The notes under the pieces are model-generated. The model had not been told where the DNA came from. It made no database searches and saw only the letters and a program-made list of their open reading frames with translations. DNA of 64,000 nucleotides, from contig CP131915.1 in NCBI GenBank assembly GCA_030704225.1, positions 4,375,480 through 4,439,479 of the forward strand. The letters run 5' to 3'. Each line of letters begins with the position of its first letter. Position 1 is the stretch's first letter. A program made the position numbers and the translations under genes. The stretch comes from Kosakonia sp. H02. GTDB taxonomy: Bacteria; Pseudomonadota; Gammaproteobacteria; Enterobacterales; Enterobacteriaceae. Positions 1 to 8,000 of this stretch are shown here, in pieces.

Positions 1-66
1 AAATTAACCCAGCAGGCGATCGACTGTCGCTATATCGATCGCCGTTCCGGTCCGTCTTTTAGCTGA
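1..66 (+). CDS. 3' end of an unidentified phage early gene (partial)
   Basis: An open frame enters from the left edge and stops at TGA 64-66, leaving about 21 residues ending in RRSGPSFS. It lies 38 bp before a P2-type early gene on the same strand, so a phage early or regulatory protein is likely by position. The fragment is too short to assign to a family. Confidence 0.35.
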   Translation, partial: KLTQQAIDCRYIDRRSGPSFS

Positions 67-104
67 ATTTGCTTTTGCAAGCTCAGAGTAAAGCAGGAGG
101 CACT

Positions 105-443
105 ATGGCTATCACATCTTCCGTCGCCACTGCGCCGCTGAGCGCCGGAGAGCGACTCGCCGGGCTAAACCATCTCAGCGAAATTCGCTCGCGCTACTGG
201 GGCGATAGCTGGAGTGAAGTGGCACGCTTTATCACCGACCTGCGCGATAAGCGTGATGAACAGTTTGAAGAGAACAGCCGTGCGCTGGCGGCGATCTTCT
301 TTCTTGCCAGAGTGCCGGCGGCCCGTCAGGCGCTTGACCCACAGGCGCTAACCCTTGATGAGAAGCGCGCCGTGATTGCGGCCATGAACCATTTTCGCGC
401 GGTAGTCAGCCTGTTTCCCAAACGGCTAACCATGCCGCTGTAA
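105..443 (+). CDS. P2-like prophage early protein, DUF5347-like
   Basis: A 112-residue charged, helical protein with no signal or membrane segment. I chose ATG 105 because AGGAGG lies at 95-100; a TTG at 69 extends the frame but has no ribosome site. The stretch GERLAGLNHLSEIRSRYWG and the ending VSLFPKRLTMPL resemble the DUF5347 proteins found between the regulatory genes and gene A of enterobacterial P2-type prophages (family from memory). Role unknown. It starts a tight co-directional run with the next three genes. Confidence 0.6.
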   Translation: MAITSSVATAPLSAGERLAGLNHLSEIRSRYWGDSWSEVARFITDLRDKRDEQFEENSRALAAIFFLARVPAARQALDPQALTLDEKRAVIAAMNHFRAVVSLFPKRLTMPL

Positions 444-510
444 CCCCTAACGTAACCACCATGACGTTTACCCGTCGGGCATCCCTTTGCCCAAATTCAG
501 GAGAATGACC

Positions 511-738
511 ATGAGAAAAACCGCTAACCACCAGCCAGGTCGCAGCGCCGAAGAGGTAACTCTGCTGCTGGCTGAAACTCGTAACAACGAACGTCTGCGC
601 TGCGCCGGAGCTGTCTCTGCCCGGCTGGACGTGCTGGCGACGTTTATCGCGACACAGCGGCTCGACTGGAGCGATGCCGCCGAACTGCTGCGCCAGGAAG
701 CCAACCATATTGATAACCAGGCGCTGGAGTTGCACTGA
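511..738 (+). CDS. P2-like prophage early protein, DUF2732-like
   Basis: A 75-residue acidic helical protein. ATG 511 is taken because CAGGAG at 498-503 is correctly spaced; ATG 505 and TTG 487 in the same frame are less likely. Its small size, the central LLLAETRNNERL helix and its place just before the zinc-finger gene and gene A fit the DUF2732 proteins of P2-type phages. Its stop overlaps the next start, suggesting coupled translation. Function unknown. Confidence 0.6.
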   Translation: MRKTANHQPGRSAEEVTLLLAETRNNERLRCAGAVSARLDVLATFIATQRLDWSDAAELLRQEANHIDNQALELH

Positions 739-959
739 TGGCCGATGAAATGGATCTTGCCCAACAACGGGAAATGGAGGAGCGCGAACGGCATATCCTC
801 CATGCGCGAAGCCGTTTGCGGTTGCCTTCACGGTTGACCTGCGAAAGCTGCGACGCGCCAATCCCACAGGCGCGGCGCATGGCGCTACCGGGGGTGACCT
901 GCTGCGTAAGTTGCCAGCAGATTGCCGAACGTAAAGACAAGCACTTCAGGAGACGCTAA
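738..959 (+). CDS. TraR/DksA-type C4 zinc-finger protein
   Basis: A 73-residue protein with an N-terminal helix (residues 1-30, rich in Glu/Arg) followed by a four-cysteine zinc finger: C35-x2-C38 and C56-x2-C59. This is the layout of the short TraR/DksA-like proteins carried by P2-family phages (P2 orf82 type). DksA relatives bind the RNA polymerase secondary channel; the same action here is inferred, not shown. The ATG overlaps the preceding stop, and its own TAA abuts the TTG start of gene A. Confidence 0.75.
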   Translation: MADEMDLAQQREMEERERHILHARSRLRLPSRLTCESCDAPIPQARRMALPGVTCCVSCQQIAERKDKHFRRR

Positions 960-2999
960 TTGGCTGTTCGCCTGGCTTATCCCTGGAACGCGCCGCGCGC
1001 CGCCATCGCCAGCCCTTATCTGACTCACGCCGAACAACAGCGCCGCAACCAGCATATTGCGGCGCTGTTGCAGGCGCGTCATGCGCTGGCACTCCAGCCT
1101 GAATGCGTGCGGGTGTCCATTTCCCGCGCGGCAGATGCACTGGAAAAAGCGCAGGGTGCGGCGCGCGCCCACGCTTATTTGCTGCGTTTTTTTCAACGCA
1201 CACTTCCTGGGCTTCAGGCGGTCACGCAGCGCTATCAGCTAAACCCCCTGCAATCGCGCGTCTCAAAAGCCGTGTTTAAAGGCCACTTCGACACGGCTGT
1301 CCAGCAGGATTTAGCCCACCGCTTAGTCTCGCTCTTAACCCGCTACAACCAGCTGCCGGATATGGCAAAGACCAGCATCGACCGGCTGGCCGGGGATATC
1401 GCCCATTTTATTCGCGGTGAACTGGCAAATATTGAAAACGTTGCCGAAAGCGAGCTGAAAACCCTGCACCGCTGGTATATGCACGCGGGCTTCATTGCCC
1501 TGCAATTTAACGTCACGCCGCCGCACTGGCAGCGGGTAACGCAAAAACGGGCCTGTGCCGAAGATATCGCCCCGGCGGTGATCCGCCTGTTCAGTGAACA
1601 GTGGTGGCGCGGGCATCTTCGGCGCACCGCCGCCCAGTGGCGGGAACATTTGCACATTGCGCTTGGCAACGTCAGTAAGAAAAAACAGCCCTACGCCAGC
1701 CAGGATTGCGTCACCGCCTGGCGTGAACAAAAACGCCGTCATCGTGAGTTTCTTAAAAGCATGGAACTGGAAGATGAAGAGGGAAACCGTATCAGCCTTA
1801 TCGATAAGCACGACGGATCGGTGGCGAACCCGGCAATCCGCCGTTGCGAGCTGATGACGCGCATTCGCGGCTTCGAGACCATCTGCCAGAGTCTGGGTTA
1901 CGTGGGTGAGTTTTACACCCTGACCGCGCCTTCAGCCTGGCATGCGACCACCCGCGCGGGCCACCGTAACCCAAAATGGAACGGCGCCAGCCCGGCGCAA
2001 ACACAGGGTTACTTTACCCGTATGTGGGCGCGCATTCGCGCCAAATTGCACCGCAGCGGCCTGCGCATTTTTGGCATCCGCGTGGCCGAACCGCACCACG
2101 ACGGCACACCGCACTGGCATTTGCTGCTGTTTATGCAACCGCAAGATACGGCGAACGTGCGCGCGATCCTCGGGGATTTCACCATGCAGCAAGATGCGCA
2201 TGAGTTGCGCAGCGAAAAAGCGAAAAAAGCGCGTTTTCATGTCGACGCCATCGATGCGCAAAAAGGCAGCGCCACCGGCTATGTGGCGAAATATATCGCC
2301 AAGAATATCGATGGCTATGCTCTTGATAACGAAATCGACAACGAAACTGATGCGCCGCTAAAAGAGAGCGCCTGTGCGGTTTCCGCGTGGGCTGCCCGCT
2401 GGCATATCCGCCAGTTTCAGTTTGTCGGCGGTGCGCCCGTTACCGTCTATCGTGAACTGCGAAAAATGGCAGACAGCGCAACAGCCCAGGGGTTAAGTGT
2501 GGAATTCGCTCAGGCGCATGACGCCGCCGATGCCGGGGACTGGGCCGGGTACGTGAATGCCCAGGGCGGGCCGTTTGTCCGCCGTGACGATTTGCAGGTA
2601 CGCACACTGTATGAAACCGAAGAGGGTTTTAACCAATATGGCGAGCCGACCGTGCGCATCCGTGGAGTGTACGACACCGCCGTCGGCAGCGGGTCGCCCA
2701 TTCTGACCCGCTTAAAAAAATGGACGATCGTGCCAAAGCGTGCAGAGGTTGCTGTTCAGGGCGCAACTGCGCCCTCTTGGAGTTCTGTCAATAACTGTAC
2801 GCCCTTCGAACCCGGCACATCGCTGAACCGGTATCAGCGTCGTCAGCTCACCGGCTGGCTGCGGCACGATATCCTCAACGAGCAGAAAGTGCGGCGAAAA
2901 GAGAGGATTAATATCATTAAGAATAATCACTTTCTAGCAGACGATTCACGGCAAGAATATTTAATGATTCACAATACTGGTTTTTTATCAGCGACATAG
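960..2999 (+). CDS. A: P2-family replication protein A (HUH endonuclease)
   Basis: A 679-residue rolling-circle initiator that nicks the phage origin and stays covalently bound to the 5' end. The metal-binding HUH motif is seen as H385-W-H387, followed by hydrophobic LLLF. The paired tyrosines expected of P2 gpA are Y441 and Y445, four apart in GYVAKYIAKN. It is shorter than P2 gpA (761 aa), with the AT-rich C-terminal tail diverging after about residue 640. The start is TTG directly after the upstream stop. A replication gene in an element lacking capsid genes implies descent from a complete phage. Confidence 0.93.
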   Translation: MAVRLAYPWNAPRAAIASPYLTHAEQQRRNQHIAALLQARHALALQPECVRVSISRAADALEKAQGAARAHAYLLRFFQRTLPGLQAVTQRYQLNPLQSRVSKAVFKGHFDTAVQQDLAHRLVSLLTRYNQLPDMAKTSIDRLAGDIAHFIRGELANIENVAESELKTLHRWYMHAGFIALQFNVTPPHWQRVTQKRACAEDIAPAVIRLFSEQWWRGHLRRTAAQWREHLHIALGNVSKKKQPYASQDCVTAWREQKRRHREFLKSMELEDEEGNRISLIDKHDGSVANPAIRRCELMTRIRGFETICQSLGYVGEFYTLTAPSAWHATTRAGHRNPKWNGASPAQTQGYFTRMWARIRAKLHRSGLRIFGIRVAEPHHDGTPHWHLLLFMQPQDTANVRAILGDFTMQQDAHELRSEKAKKARFHVDAIDAQKGSATGYVAKYIAKNIDGYALDNEIDNETDAPLKESACAVSAWAARWHIRQFQFVGGAPVTVYRELRKMADSATAQGLSVEFAQAHDAADAGDWAGYVNAQGGPFVRRDDLQVRTLYETEEGFNQYGEPTVRIRGVYDTAVGSGSPILTRLKKWTIVPKRAEVAVQGATAPSWSSVNNCTPFEPGTSLNRYQRRQLTGWLRHDILNEQKVRRKERINIIKNNHFLADDSRQEYLMIHNTGFLSAT

Positions 3000-3046
3000 T
3001 GATGAAACAAAATAATCTTCGCTTCCCATAAATATCCAGCCTATGA

Positions 3047-3066
3047 TACTGTATAAACATACAGTA
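3047..3066 (+). promoter_or_regulatory. LexA (SOS) box
   Basis: A near-perfect palindrome TACTGTATAAACATACAGTA containing CTGT-N8-ACAG, matching the enterobacterial LexA consensus including its flanking TA bases. It lies 22 bp before the start of the next small gene, so that gene should be repressed by LexA and induced by DNA damage. Confidence 0.9.
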
Positions 3067-3088
3067 AGAGAATTCATGAGAGGAATTC

Positions 3089-3274
3089 ATGGTCTTTGAA
3101 CGACTAAATCAGACTCAGCACAAATGGGCATGCGTGCAATTCATTGCCGAGGTGTCGCTTATTGCTAACTGCAAACCCTCCGATCTGAAGCTGGCCCTGA
3201 GCCTGATTGCAGACCTGGCAGAAAGCGAGAATACAAAGCCTGATGACGAGGATATTTTTTACAAAGCCGAATAG
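3089..3274 (+). CDS. Small SOS-regulated phage protein
   Basis: A 61-residue acidic protein (ending DDEDIFYKAE), all-helical in appearance, with no Cys pairs or membrane segment. ATG 3089 follows GAGAGG. The only functional clue is the LexA box just upstream: P2/186-type phages carry LexA-controlled genes (186 tum, dinI-like genes) that couple induction to DNA damage. It does not look like Tum or DinI in sequence, so I assign no function. Confidence 0.7.
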   Translation: MVFERLNQTQHKWACVQFIAEVSLIANCKPSDLKLALSLIADLAESENTKPDDEDIFYKAE

Positions 3275-3311
3275 CCCGCCGCCATTCCCCTCTGGCCGTA
3301 ATCACACTACA

Positions 3312-3341
3312 CACCGGGCTTTGCCGTCATAAAGCCCGGTG
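3312..3341 (+). terminator. Perfect 11-bp hairpin after the early region
   Basis: The arms CACCGGGCTTT and AAAGCCCGGTG pair without mismatch around an 8-base loop. The following sequence has only short T runs, so termination may be weak or Rho-assisted. It separates the early genes from the late tail operon, at the place where P2 carries cos and the oppositely oriented capsid genes Q-L. Confidence 0.65.
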
Positions 3342-3373
3342 CGCTCATTTCCCCTTTTCACGCCCCCTCCCCT

Positions 3374-3395
3374 GTTGTGCCAGCCACAACCCAGC
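3374..3395 (+). promoter_or_regulatory. Candidate Ogr-type late-promoter site before X
   Basis: A 22-bp element GTTG-N14-CAGC, with an inner dyad GTTGTG-CCAGC-CACAAC, ends 81 bp before the X start. Four more GTTG-N14-CARC elements lie upstream of V, FI and both fibre genes of this element. P2 Ogr binds TGT-N12-ACA type dyads near -55, so this is likely the activator site for the lysis/tail operon. Confidence 0.6.
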
Positions 3396-3476
3396 CCGGA
3401 TCAATAGCGTCCATCGCCTTCTGCCGGGAGACTTAACACTGGAAAAAACCTTCCGGATGGTAAGAGAAGCGAAACG

Positions 3477-3680
3477 ATGAATGCGATTACACAACAAGGC
3501 GATACCCTCGATGTTCTTTGCCTGCGCTATTACGGGCGTACGCAGGGTGTCGTAGAAACCGTGCTGGCTGCCAATCCCGGGCTTGCGGAACTGGGCGTCG
3601 TGCTGCCGCATGGTACGCAGGTCAATCTGCCCGAAGTCCCGGTTCAGGCGGCGCAGGAAACGGTGAATCTATGGGCGTAA
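3477..3680 (+). CDS. X: Tail protein X (LysM-like)
   Basis: A 67-residue protein with a LysM-like fold: GDTLDVLCLRYYG near the start and a PHGTQVNLPE turn typical of P2 gpX, a tail protein thought to bind peptidoglycan or assist tail assembly. The start ATGA overlaps the TGA of an open frame ending in MVREAKR, perhaps the remnant of a lost upstream gene. In P2 the gene before X is the head-completion gene L; that whole head block is missing here. The stop overlaps the holin start. Confidence 0.9.
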   Translation: MNAITQQGDTLDVLCLRYYGRTQGVVETVLAANPGLAELGVVLPHGTQVNLPEVPVQAAQETVNLWA

Positions 3681-3892
3681 GTATCGAAAAAATCAGCTCA
3701 TCGCTGGCGTACTGGATAAGCGTCGCTCTGACCTTTTTCGGTGCGATGACGCCGCAAGATTTCGCTGCTTACTTCGGCGCGCTGGGTGTCGCCTTCACCG
3801 TTGGCGTGAACTGGTATTACCGGCGTAAAAGTTATTTATTCCTCAAATCCTGCGCGGTCAGCCAGGAGGTGGTGAATGGGCTTACCCGTTAA
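3671..3892 (+). CDS. Holin (HP1/P2 Y family)
   Basis: A 73-residue protein with two hydrophobic segments (about residues 10-25 and 32-49) followed by a basic YYRRKSY stretch, as in class II holins. Holins form inner-membrane lesions that time lysis and, for SAR endolysins, depolarise the membrane. ATG 3671 lies inside the end of X and the gene overlaps the endolysin start, so the lysis genes appear translationally coupled. Confidence 0.85.
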   Translation: MGVSIEKISSSLAYWISVALTFFGAMTPQDFAAYFGALGVAFTVGVNWYYRRKSYLFLKSCAVSQEVVNGLTR

Positions 3893-4385
3893 ACGCTGTA
3901 GCGCCGCTGCCGTGCTGGCGCTGGCGGTGTTGCTCCCCAATTTTCGTCTGCTGCATACCTCGCAACAGGGGCTGGCGCTGATTGCCGATCTCGAAGGTTG
4001 CCGCCTGCGTCCTTATCAATGCAGCGCGGGCGTCTGGACCTCGGGCATTGGCCACACGGCGAATGTCATGCCGAAACGCGATATCAGCGAGAAAGAGGCC
4101 GCCGTGAACATGGTGGCCGATGTGCTGCATGTTGAGCGTGATTTGGCAAATTGTGTGCCGGTTGAGATGCCCGATCGGGTGTATGACGCCGTCGTCAGTT
4201 TCGCCTTTAACGTCGGCAGCGGCGCGGCCTGCGCCTCAACGCTTGCCTGGTTTCTCAGACATAAGCAGTGGAAGCAGGCCTGCGAACAACTGCCGCGCTG
4301 GACATTCGTCAACGGCGTGCGCAACCGCGGGCTGGAAAACCGCCGCCAGCGCGAAAGCGCGTGGTGTTTGCAGGGGGCAAAATGA
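3876..4385 (+). CDS. SAR-type endolysin (lysozyme, GH24)
   Basis: A 169-residue muramidase. The N-terminus has a weakly hydrophobic signal-anchor-release helix (about residues 8-24) instead of a cleaved signal peptide. The active-site region EGCRLRPYQCSAGVWTSGIGHT carries Glu and Thr of the Glu-8-Asp/Cys-5-Thr pattern, with Cys in the Asp position, as in P2-type SAR endolysins. ATG 3876 follows AGGAGG. In a tailocin the same enzyme would free particles by lysing the producer. Confidence 0.93.
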   Translation: MGLPVKRCSAAAVLALAVLLPNFRLLHTSQQGLALIADLEGCRLRPYQCSAGVWTSGIGHTANVMPKRDISEKEAAVNMVADVLHVERDLANCVPVEMPDRVYDAVVSFAFNVGSGAACASTLAWFLRHKQWKQACEQLPRWTFVNGVRNRGLENRRQRESAWCLQGAK

Positions 4386-4807
4386 GCGCCCGTCTCGTCG
4401 CCCTGCTGCTGGCCGCGCTGGGTCTGCTGTGGCTGATTCAGCAAAACCATGCATTACGGGCGTCACTGACGCAATCCCAACAGCTTACGCGCGAGCAAAA
4501 CGACACCATCGTTCGGCTTAAAACCACCCTGAACGCCGCCGCCTCTTTGGCCGAGAAAAATCAGCAGGCGCAAGTGACGCTGCGCCAGCATCTCAATGCG
4601 GCAAGCGCTCAGGCCGTGCTACGTGAGCAAGCGATTACAAGGTTGATAAATGAAAATGATGCGTTTCGCCGCTGGTACAGCGCTGAGCTACCTGTTGCTG
4701 TGCGCCGGGTGCACCAGCGCCCCGCCTGCCCCTCCGCCGGTCATTGTTTACAACAGTTGCCCGCAGGTCAGCCTGTGTCCGATGCCGGGAAGCGATCCGC
4801 AAACTAA
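4382..4807 (+). CDS. lysB: Inner-membrane spanin LysB
   Basis: A 141-residue protein (same length as P2 LysB) with an N-terminal membrane anchor (LVALLLAALGLLWLI) and a long Gln/Ala-rich periplasmic coiled coil, the form of an i-spanin that disrupts the outer membrane in the last lysis step. ATG overlaps the endolysin stop (ATGA). The partner o-spanin gene is embedded in its 3' half in another frame. Confidence 0.85.
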   Translation: MSARLVALLLAALGLLWLIQQNHALRASLTQSQQLTREQNDTIVRLKTTLNAAASLAEKNQQAQVTLRQHLNAASAQAVLREQAITRLINENDAFRRWYSAELPVAVRRVHQRPACPSAGHCLQQLPAGQPVSDAGKRSAN

Positions 4808-4940
4808 TGGCGATTTGAGCGCCGATATTCGCCGGCTTGAGCGCGCGCTGGAGCAGTGCGCATTACAGGTCGAAACCCTTAAACACTGCCAGGATGAGAT
4901 AAATGCTAAAACCCAACTCGCTGCGCACCGCCCTGATTGA
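4650..4940 (+). CDS. lysC: Outer-membrane lipoprotein spanin LysC
   Basis: A 96-residue lipoprotein read in a different frame inside lysB and continuing past it, the classic embedded o-spanin layout of P2-like phages. The signal peptide ends in the lipobox LLCAGC; the mature part begins with a Pro-rich stretch (APPAPPP) and ends in a short coiled coil. It pairs with LysB. Its 3' end overlaps the start of R. Confidence 0.85.
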   Translation: MKMMRFAAGTALSYLLLCAGCTSAPPAPPPVIVYNSCPQVSLCPMPGSDPQTNGDLSADIRRLERALEQCALQVETLKHCQDEINAKTQLAAHRPD

Positions 4941-5370
4941 CGCCGTTCCGGTGCTGCACGATACCCCTTCAATGCTGCGTCTGTGGGTGGATAAAGGCAC
5001 GAACACCGCCACGCTTGCCACCTCGTTATCGTTTGAAAAACAGTTCAGCCTCAATGTCACCGTGAGCGGCTTTGCCGGTGACATCGACACGCTTTTCGTG
5101 CCGGTGATGGTGTGGCTGCGCGACAACCAGCCTGACATTCTCACGGTCGAGGCGGGTCAAAAAGGCGGCTTTAGCTGGTCGCTGCTGACGAACAGCGATG
5201 GCACGCAGGATGTGAGCATCATTTTGCAACTGACCGAGCGCACCCAGGTGAAAGAGGTCAATGGCGTGCTGCAAGCCGAAACGCTGCCGGAACCGCTGCC
5301 GCCGGTGCCCGTCACCCGCCCGAAAGAGCTCTATATCAGCGGCGAACTGGTCAGCCGCTGGCAGGAGTAA
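4903..5370 (+). CDS. R: Tail completion protein R
   Basis: A 155-residue homologue of P2 gpR, recognised by its opening MLKPNSLRTALIDAVP and the VEAGQKGGF and DVSIILQLTERTQV stretches. P2 gpR helps complete the tail at its head-proximal end. In P2 the next gene is S, which also acts in tail completion; here only 97 bp without coding capacity separate R from V, so S is missing. Confidence 0.88.
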   Translation: MLKPNSLRTALIDAVPVLHDTPSMLRLWVDKGTNTATLATSLSFEKQFSLNVTVSGFAGDIDTLFVPVMVWLRDNQPDILTVEAGQKGGFSWSLLTNSDGTQDVSIILQLTERTQVKEVNGVLQAETLPEPLPPVPVTRPKELYISGELVSRWQE

Positions 5371-5400
5371 TTGCCGACACACCGTTTCGGCCGAGGCCGC

Positions 5401-5422
5401 GTTGTGCCAAAAGCCGGACAGC
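5401..5422 (+). promoter_or_regulatory. Candidate Ogr-type late-promoter site before V
   Basis: GTTG-N14-CAGC, which also satisfies the P2 rule TGT-N12-ACA (5403-5420) exactly. Its first bases GTTGTGCC are identical to the site before X. It is only 45 bp from the V start, closer than the other four sites (70-82 bp), so if Ogr acts near -55 the V leader would be very short. Confidence 0.55.
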
Positions 5423-5467
5423 CTTGTTCAATTTTCAAAACCGGGGATGCAGAGCATCATTTCGCTT

Positions 5468-6103
5468 ATGAACAGACAACTCTCGCTTCACGAACTGGCG
5501 CGCCAGCTTCGCAATATGATCCGCACCGGCATTATCGTCGAAATCGACCTTAACGCCGGACGTTGCCGGGTACAAACCGGCGGTATCGTCACGCAATGGT
5601 TGCAGTGGCTGACGCATCGCGCCGGGCACTCGCGCAGCTGGTGGGCACCGTCCATTGGCGAGCAGGTGTTATTGCTGGCGGTCGGTGGAGAACTCGACAC
5701 CGCGTTTGTGCTGCCGGGTATTTACGCTAACGATAACCCGGCGCCGTCGGCCTCGGCAGATGCCTGGCATGTCGCCTTTCCGGATGGCGCAGTGTTCGAA
5801 TATGAACCGCAGAGTAGCGCGCTGAAAGTCAGCGGCATCAAAACCGCCGATATCACCGCTTCACAATCTCTTACCGCCAGCGTGCCGGAAGTGGTGGTGA
5901 AAGCCAGCACCCGCATCACGCTCGATACGCCGGAAGTGGTCTGCACCAACAAGCTGATTACCGCCACGCTGGAGGTGCAAAAAGGCGGCACGATGAGCGG
6001 CGATATCGCCCACAGCGGCGGTTCGCTGTCATCCAATGGCAAAGTACTGCACAGCCATAAACACCCCGGCGACAGCGGCGGAACCACAGGAGCGCCTTTA
6101 TGA
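5468..6103 (+). CDS. V: Baseplate spike protein V
   Basis: A 211-residue homologue of P2 gpV, equal in length. The OB-fold region (DLNAGRCRVQTGG, VGGELDTAFVLPG) is followed by a beta-helical C-terminal spike ending in the iron-binding HSHKHPGDSGG signature. The trimeric spike tips the tail tube and pierces the outer membrane. I chose ATG 5468 by match to P2 gpV; the frame is open further upstream but only in the shadow of R. Confidence 0.95.
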   Translation: MNRQLSLHELARQLRNMIRTGIIVEIDLNAGRCRVQTGGIVTQWLQWLTHRAGHSRSWWAPSIGEQVLLLAVGGELDTAFVLPGIYANDNPAPSASADAWHVAFPDGAVFEYEPQSSALKVSGIKTADITASQSLTASVPEVVVKASTRITLDTPEVVCTNKLITATLEVQKGGTMSGDIAHSGGSLSSNGKVLHSHKHPGDSGGTTGAPL

Positions 6104-6447
6104 CAGCCCGATATTCAGGCCTGAGCCGCACGACCGGGCGCAGCCTTACCGATACCGATCATATCCGCCAGAGCATCAGCGATATTTTGCGCACGCCAGT
6201 TGGCTCGCGGGTGATGCGCCGGGATTATGGTTCGCTGCTGTTTGAGATGCTCGATCAGCCACAAACCCCGGCGCTGGCGCTGCAAATCCAGTCCGCCTGT
6301 TATATGGCGCTGTTGCAATGGGAGCCGCGTATCACCCTGAGCGCGGTGACAATTGAGCGCCAGTTCGACGGCAAAATGGTTGTTAATCTGACCGGCCAGC
6401 TTACCCGCACCGGTGAATCCCTTTCGCTAACCCTTCCAGTGAGTTAA
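6100..6447 (+). CDS. W: Baseplate protein W (gp25-like)
   Basis: A 115-residue homologue of P2 gpW and T4 gp25, the baseplate wedge component that nucleates the sheath. The conserved SISDILRTPVGSRVMRRDYGS segment is present. The start overlaps the V stop (ATGA), so V-W-J-I form one coupled operon. Confidence 0.95.
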   Translation: MTARYSGLSRTTGRSLTDTDHIRQSISDILRTPVGSRVMRRDYGSLLFEMLDQPQTPALALQIQSACYMALLQWEPRITLSAVTIERQFDGKMVVNLTGQLTRTGESLSLTLPVS

Positions 6448-6451
6448 AACC

Positions 6452-7360
6452 ATGCCGATTATCGATCTGAGCCAACTGCCCGCGCCCAATGTGGTCGAGG
6501 CGCTGGATTACGAAAGCATCCTTGATGAGCGTAAAACCACGTTAATCTCCCTGTTTCCCGCCGATGAGCAAGAGGCGATTGCCCGCACGCTGGCGCTGGA
6601 ATCTGAACCGTTAACCAAGTTTCTTGAAGAGAACGCGTACCGCGAGGTGACCTGGCGTCAACGGGTGAACGAAGCCGCCCGCGCGGTGATGCTGGCGTAT
6701 GCCTCGAGTCACGACCTTGATGTCGTCGCGGCGAACAGCAACACCGCACGCCTGGTGGTCACCCCGGCGGATGAGAGCACCATCCCACCGACCGCTGCGG
6801 TTATGGAGTCAGACACGGATTTGCGTCTGCGCGCTCAGCAGGCGTTTGAAGGGTTGAGCGTTGCCGGGCCGGTTGGCGCGTATGAGTATCATGGCCGCAG
6901 CGCCGATGGCCGCGTGGCCGATATTTCGGTCATCAGCCCGACCCCGGCTTGTGTCACGATTTCGGTGCTTTCCCGCGAGGGCGACGGCAGCGCCAGCGAC
7001 GCGTTACTGACCATTGTTGAAAAGGCGCTGAATGCGGAAGAGGTGCGCCCGGTCGGCGATCGCGTCACGGTGCAGAGTGCGCAGATTGTGCCCTACGAGA
7101 TTGACGCGACGCTCTATTTTTACCCAGGCCCCGAATCCGAGCCCATCCGCCAGGCGGCAGAGCAGAAACTGAAAACTTACATCAGTGCACAGCGCCGTCT
7201 GGGACGCGATATCCGCCAGTCGGCGATTTATGCCGCCCTGCATGTTGAAGGTGTTCAGCGCGTGGAGCTGAATGCGCCGCAAAGTGACATTGTGCTTGAC
7301 CAGAGCCAGGCGTCCTGGTGCACGGCGTGGAAGATAAATGCCGGAGGTACCGATGAATGA
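6452..7360 (+). CDS. J: Baseplate wedge protein J
   Basis: A 302-residue protein, the same length as P2 gpJ, of the gpJ/T4 gp6 family that links baseplate to fibres. The N-terminal LSQLPAPNVVEALDYESIL and the central VAGPVGAYEYHGRSAD regions are characteristic. It follows W by 4 bp and overlaps the start of I by 8 bp. Confidence 0.95.
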   Translation: MPIIDLSQLPAPNVVEALDYESILDERKTTLISLFPADEQEAIARTLALESEPLTKFLEENAYREVTWRQRVNEAARAVMLAYASSHDLDVVAANSNTARLVVTPADESTIPPTAAVMESDTDLRLRAQQAFEGLSVAGPVGAYEYHGRSADGRVADISVISPTPACVTISVLSREGDGSASDALLTIVEKALNAEEVRPVGDRVTVQSAQIVPYEIDATLYFYPGPESEPIRQAAEQKLKTYISAQRRLGRDIRQSAIYAALHVEGVQRVELNAPQSDIVLDQSQASWCTAWKINAGGTDE

Positions 7361-7964
7361 TGACCGTCTGCTGCCTGTTGGCTCATCGGTACTTGAGGTG
7401 GCGGCAGCACAAGCGGCGGCGCACATTGAACGCGTCCCGGTGCCGCTGCGCGCGTTATGGGATCCGCTAACCTGCCCCGCTGAATTGCTGCCTTATCTGG
7501 CCTGGGCGATGTCCGTGGATCGCTGGGATTTTAACTGGCCGGAAGCCACCAAGCGTAAGGTGATCGCCTCATCCTTTTTTATTCATCAGCACAAAGGGAC
7601 ACTCAGCGCTATTCACCGGGTGATCGAACCGCTCGGCTTTTTGATTGAACTGCGCGAATGGTGGCAGGACAACGGCGAACCGGGAACTTTCCGGCTGGTG
7701 CTCGGCGTGCAGGACAACGGCATCACCGATGAAACGTACCAGGAGCTGGAACGGCTGATTAACGATGCCAAACCGGCAAGCCGACATTTGACCGAGCTGA
7801 ATATCAGCCTGAGTACCAGCGGCGAATGTTACGTTGGCGCAGCCTGCTATCTCGGCGAAGAGCTGACGGTTTACCCGTACACGCCGGAAGAGATTGTGGT
7901 GGGCGGCGAGATTTACCCGGCCTCGGCCATTCACCTGATTGATGACGTCAAAATCACGACATAA
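7353..7964 (+). CDS. I: Baseplate/tail protein I
   Basis: A 203-residue homologue of P2 gpI (176 aa in P2), which attaches the tail fibres to the baseplate. The PLRALWDPLTCPAELLPYLAWAMSVDRWD signature is visible in parts of residues 32-62. ATG 7353 follows CCGGAGG inside the end of J. In P2 the fibre gene H comes next; here a terminator and then chromosomal kup follow, while fibre genes lie on the other prophage piece. Confidence 0.92.
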   Translation: MNDDRLLPVGSSVLEVAAAQAAAHIERVPVPLRALWDPLTCPAELLPYLAWAMSVDRWDFNWPEATKRKVIASSFFIHQHKGTLSAIHRVIEPLGFLIELREWWQDNGEPGTFRLVLGVQDNGITDETYQELERLINDAKPASRHLTELNISLSTSGECYVGAACYLGEELTVYPYTPEEIVVGGEIYPASAIHLIDDVKITT

Positions 7965-7976
7965 CCCCTCACCTAC

Positions 7977-8000
7977 ACGGGCTTCGGCCCGTTTTTTTTT
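7977..8000 (+). terminator. Rho-independent terminator after gene I
   Basis: Stem ACGGGC-TTCG-GCCCGT with a UUCG loop and a run of ten T. The same hairpin core occurs on the minus strand after fibre gene 1 (about 23795) and, with one change, after tfa (about 25090), supporting a common origin of the two prophage pieces. Confidence 0.92.

Noticed and set aside
960..962. A hidden ATG start for gene A
   Set aside because: No in-frame ATG with a ribosome site lies near; TTG 960 directly follows the upstream stop, and coupled translation explains it.
3342..3376. A P2-like cos site before X
   Set aside because: Some similarity to GGGGAAA and GCGC parts of P2 cos on the minus strand, but too short and irregular to claim.
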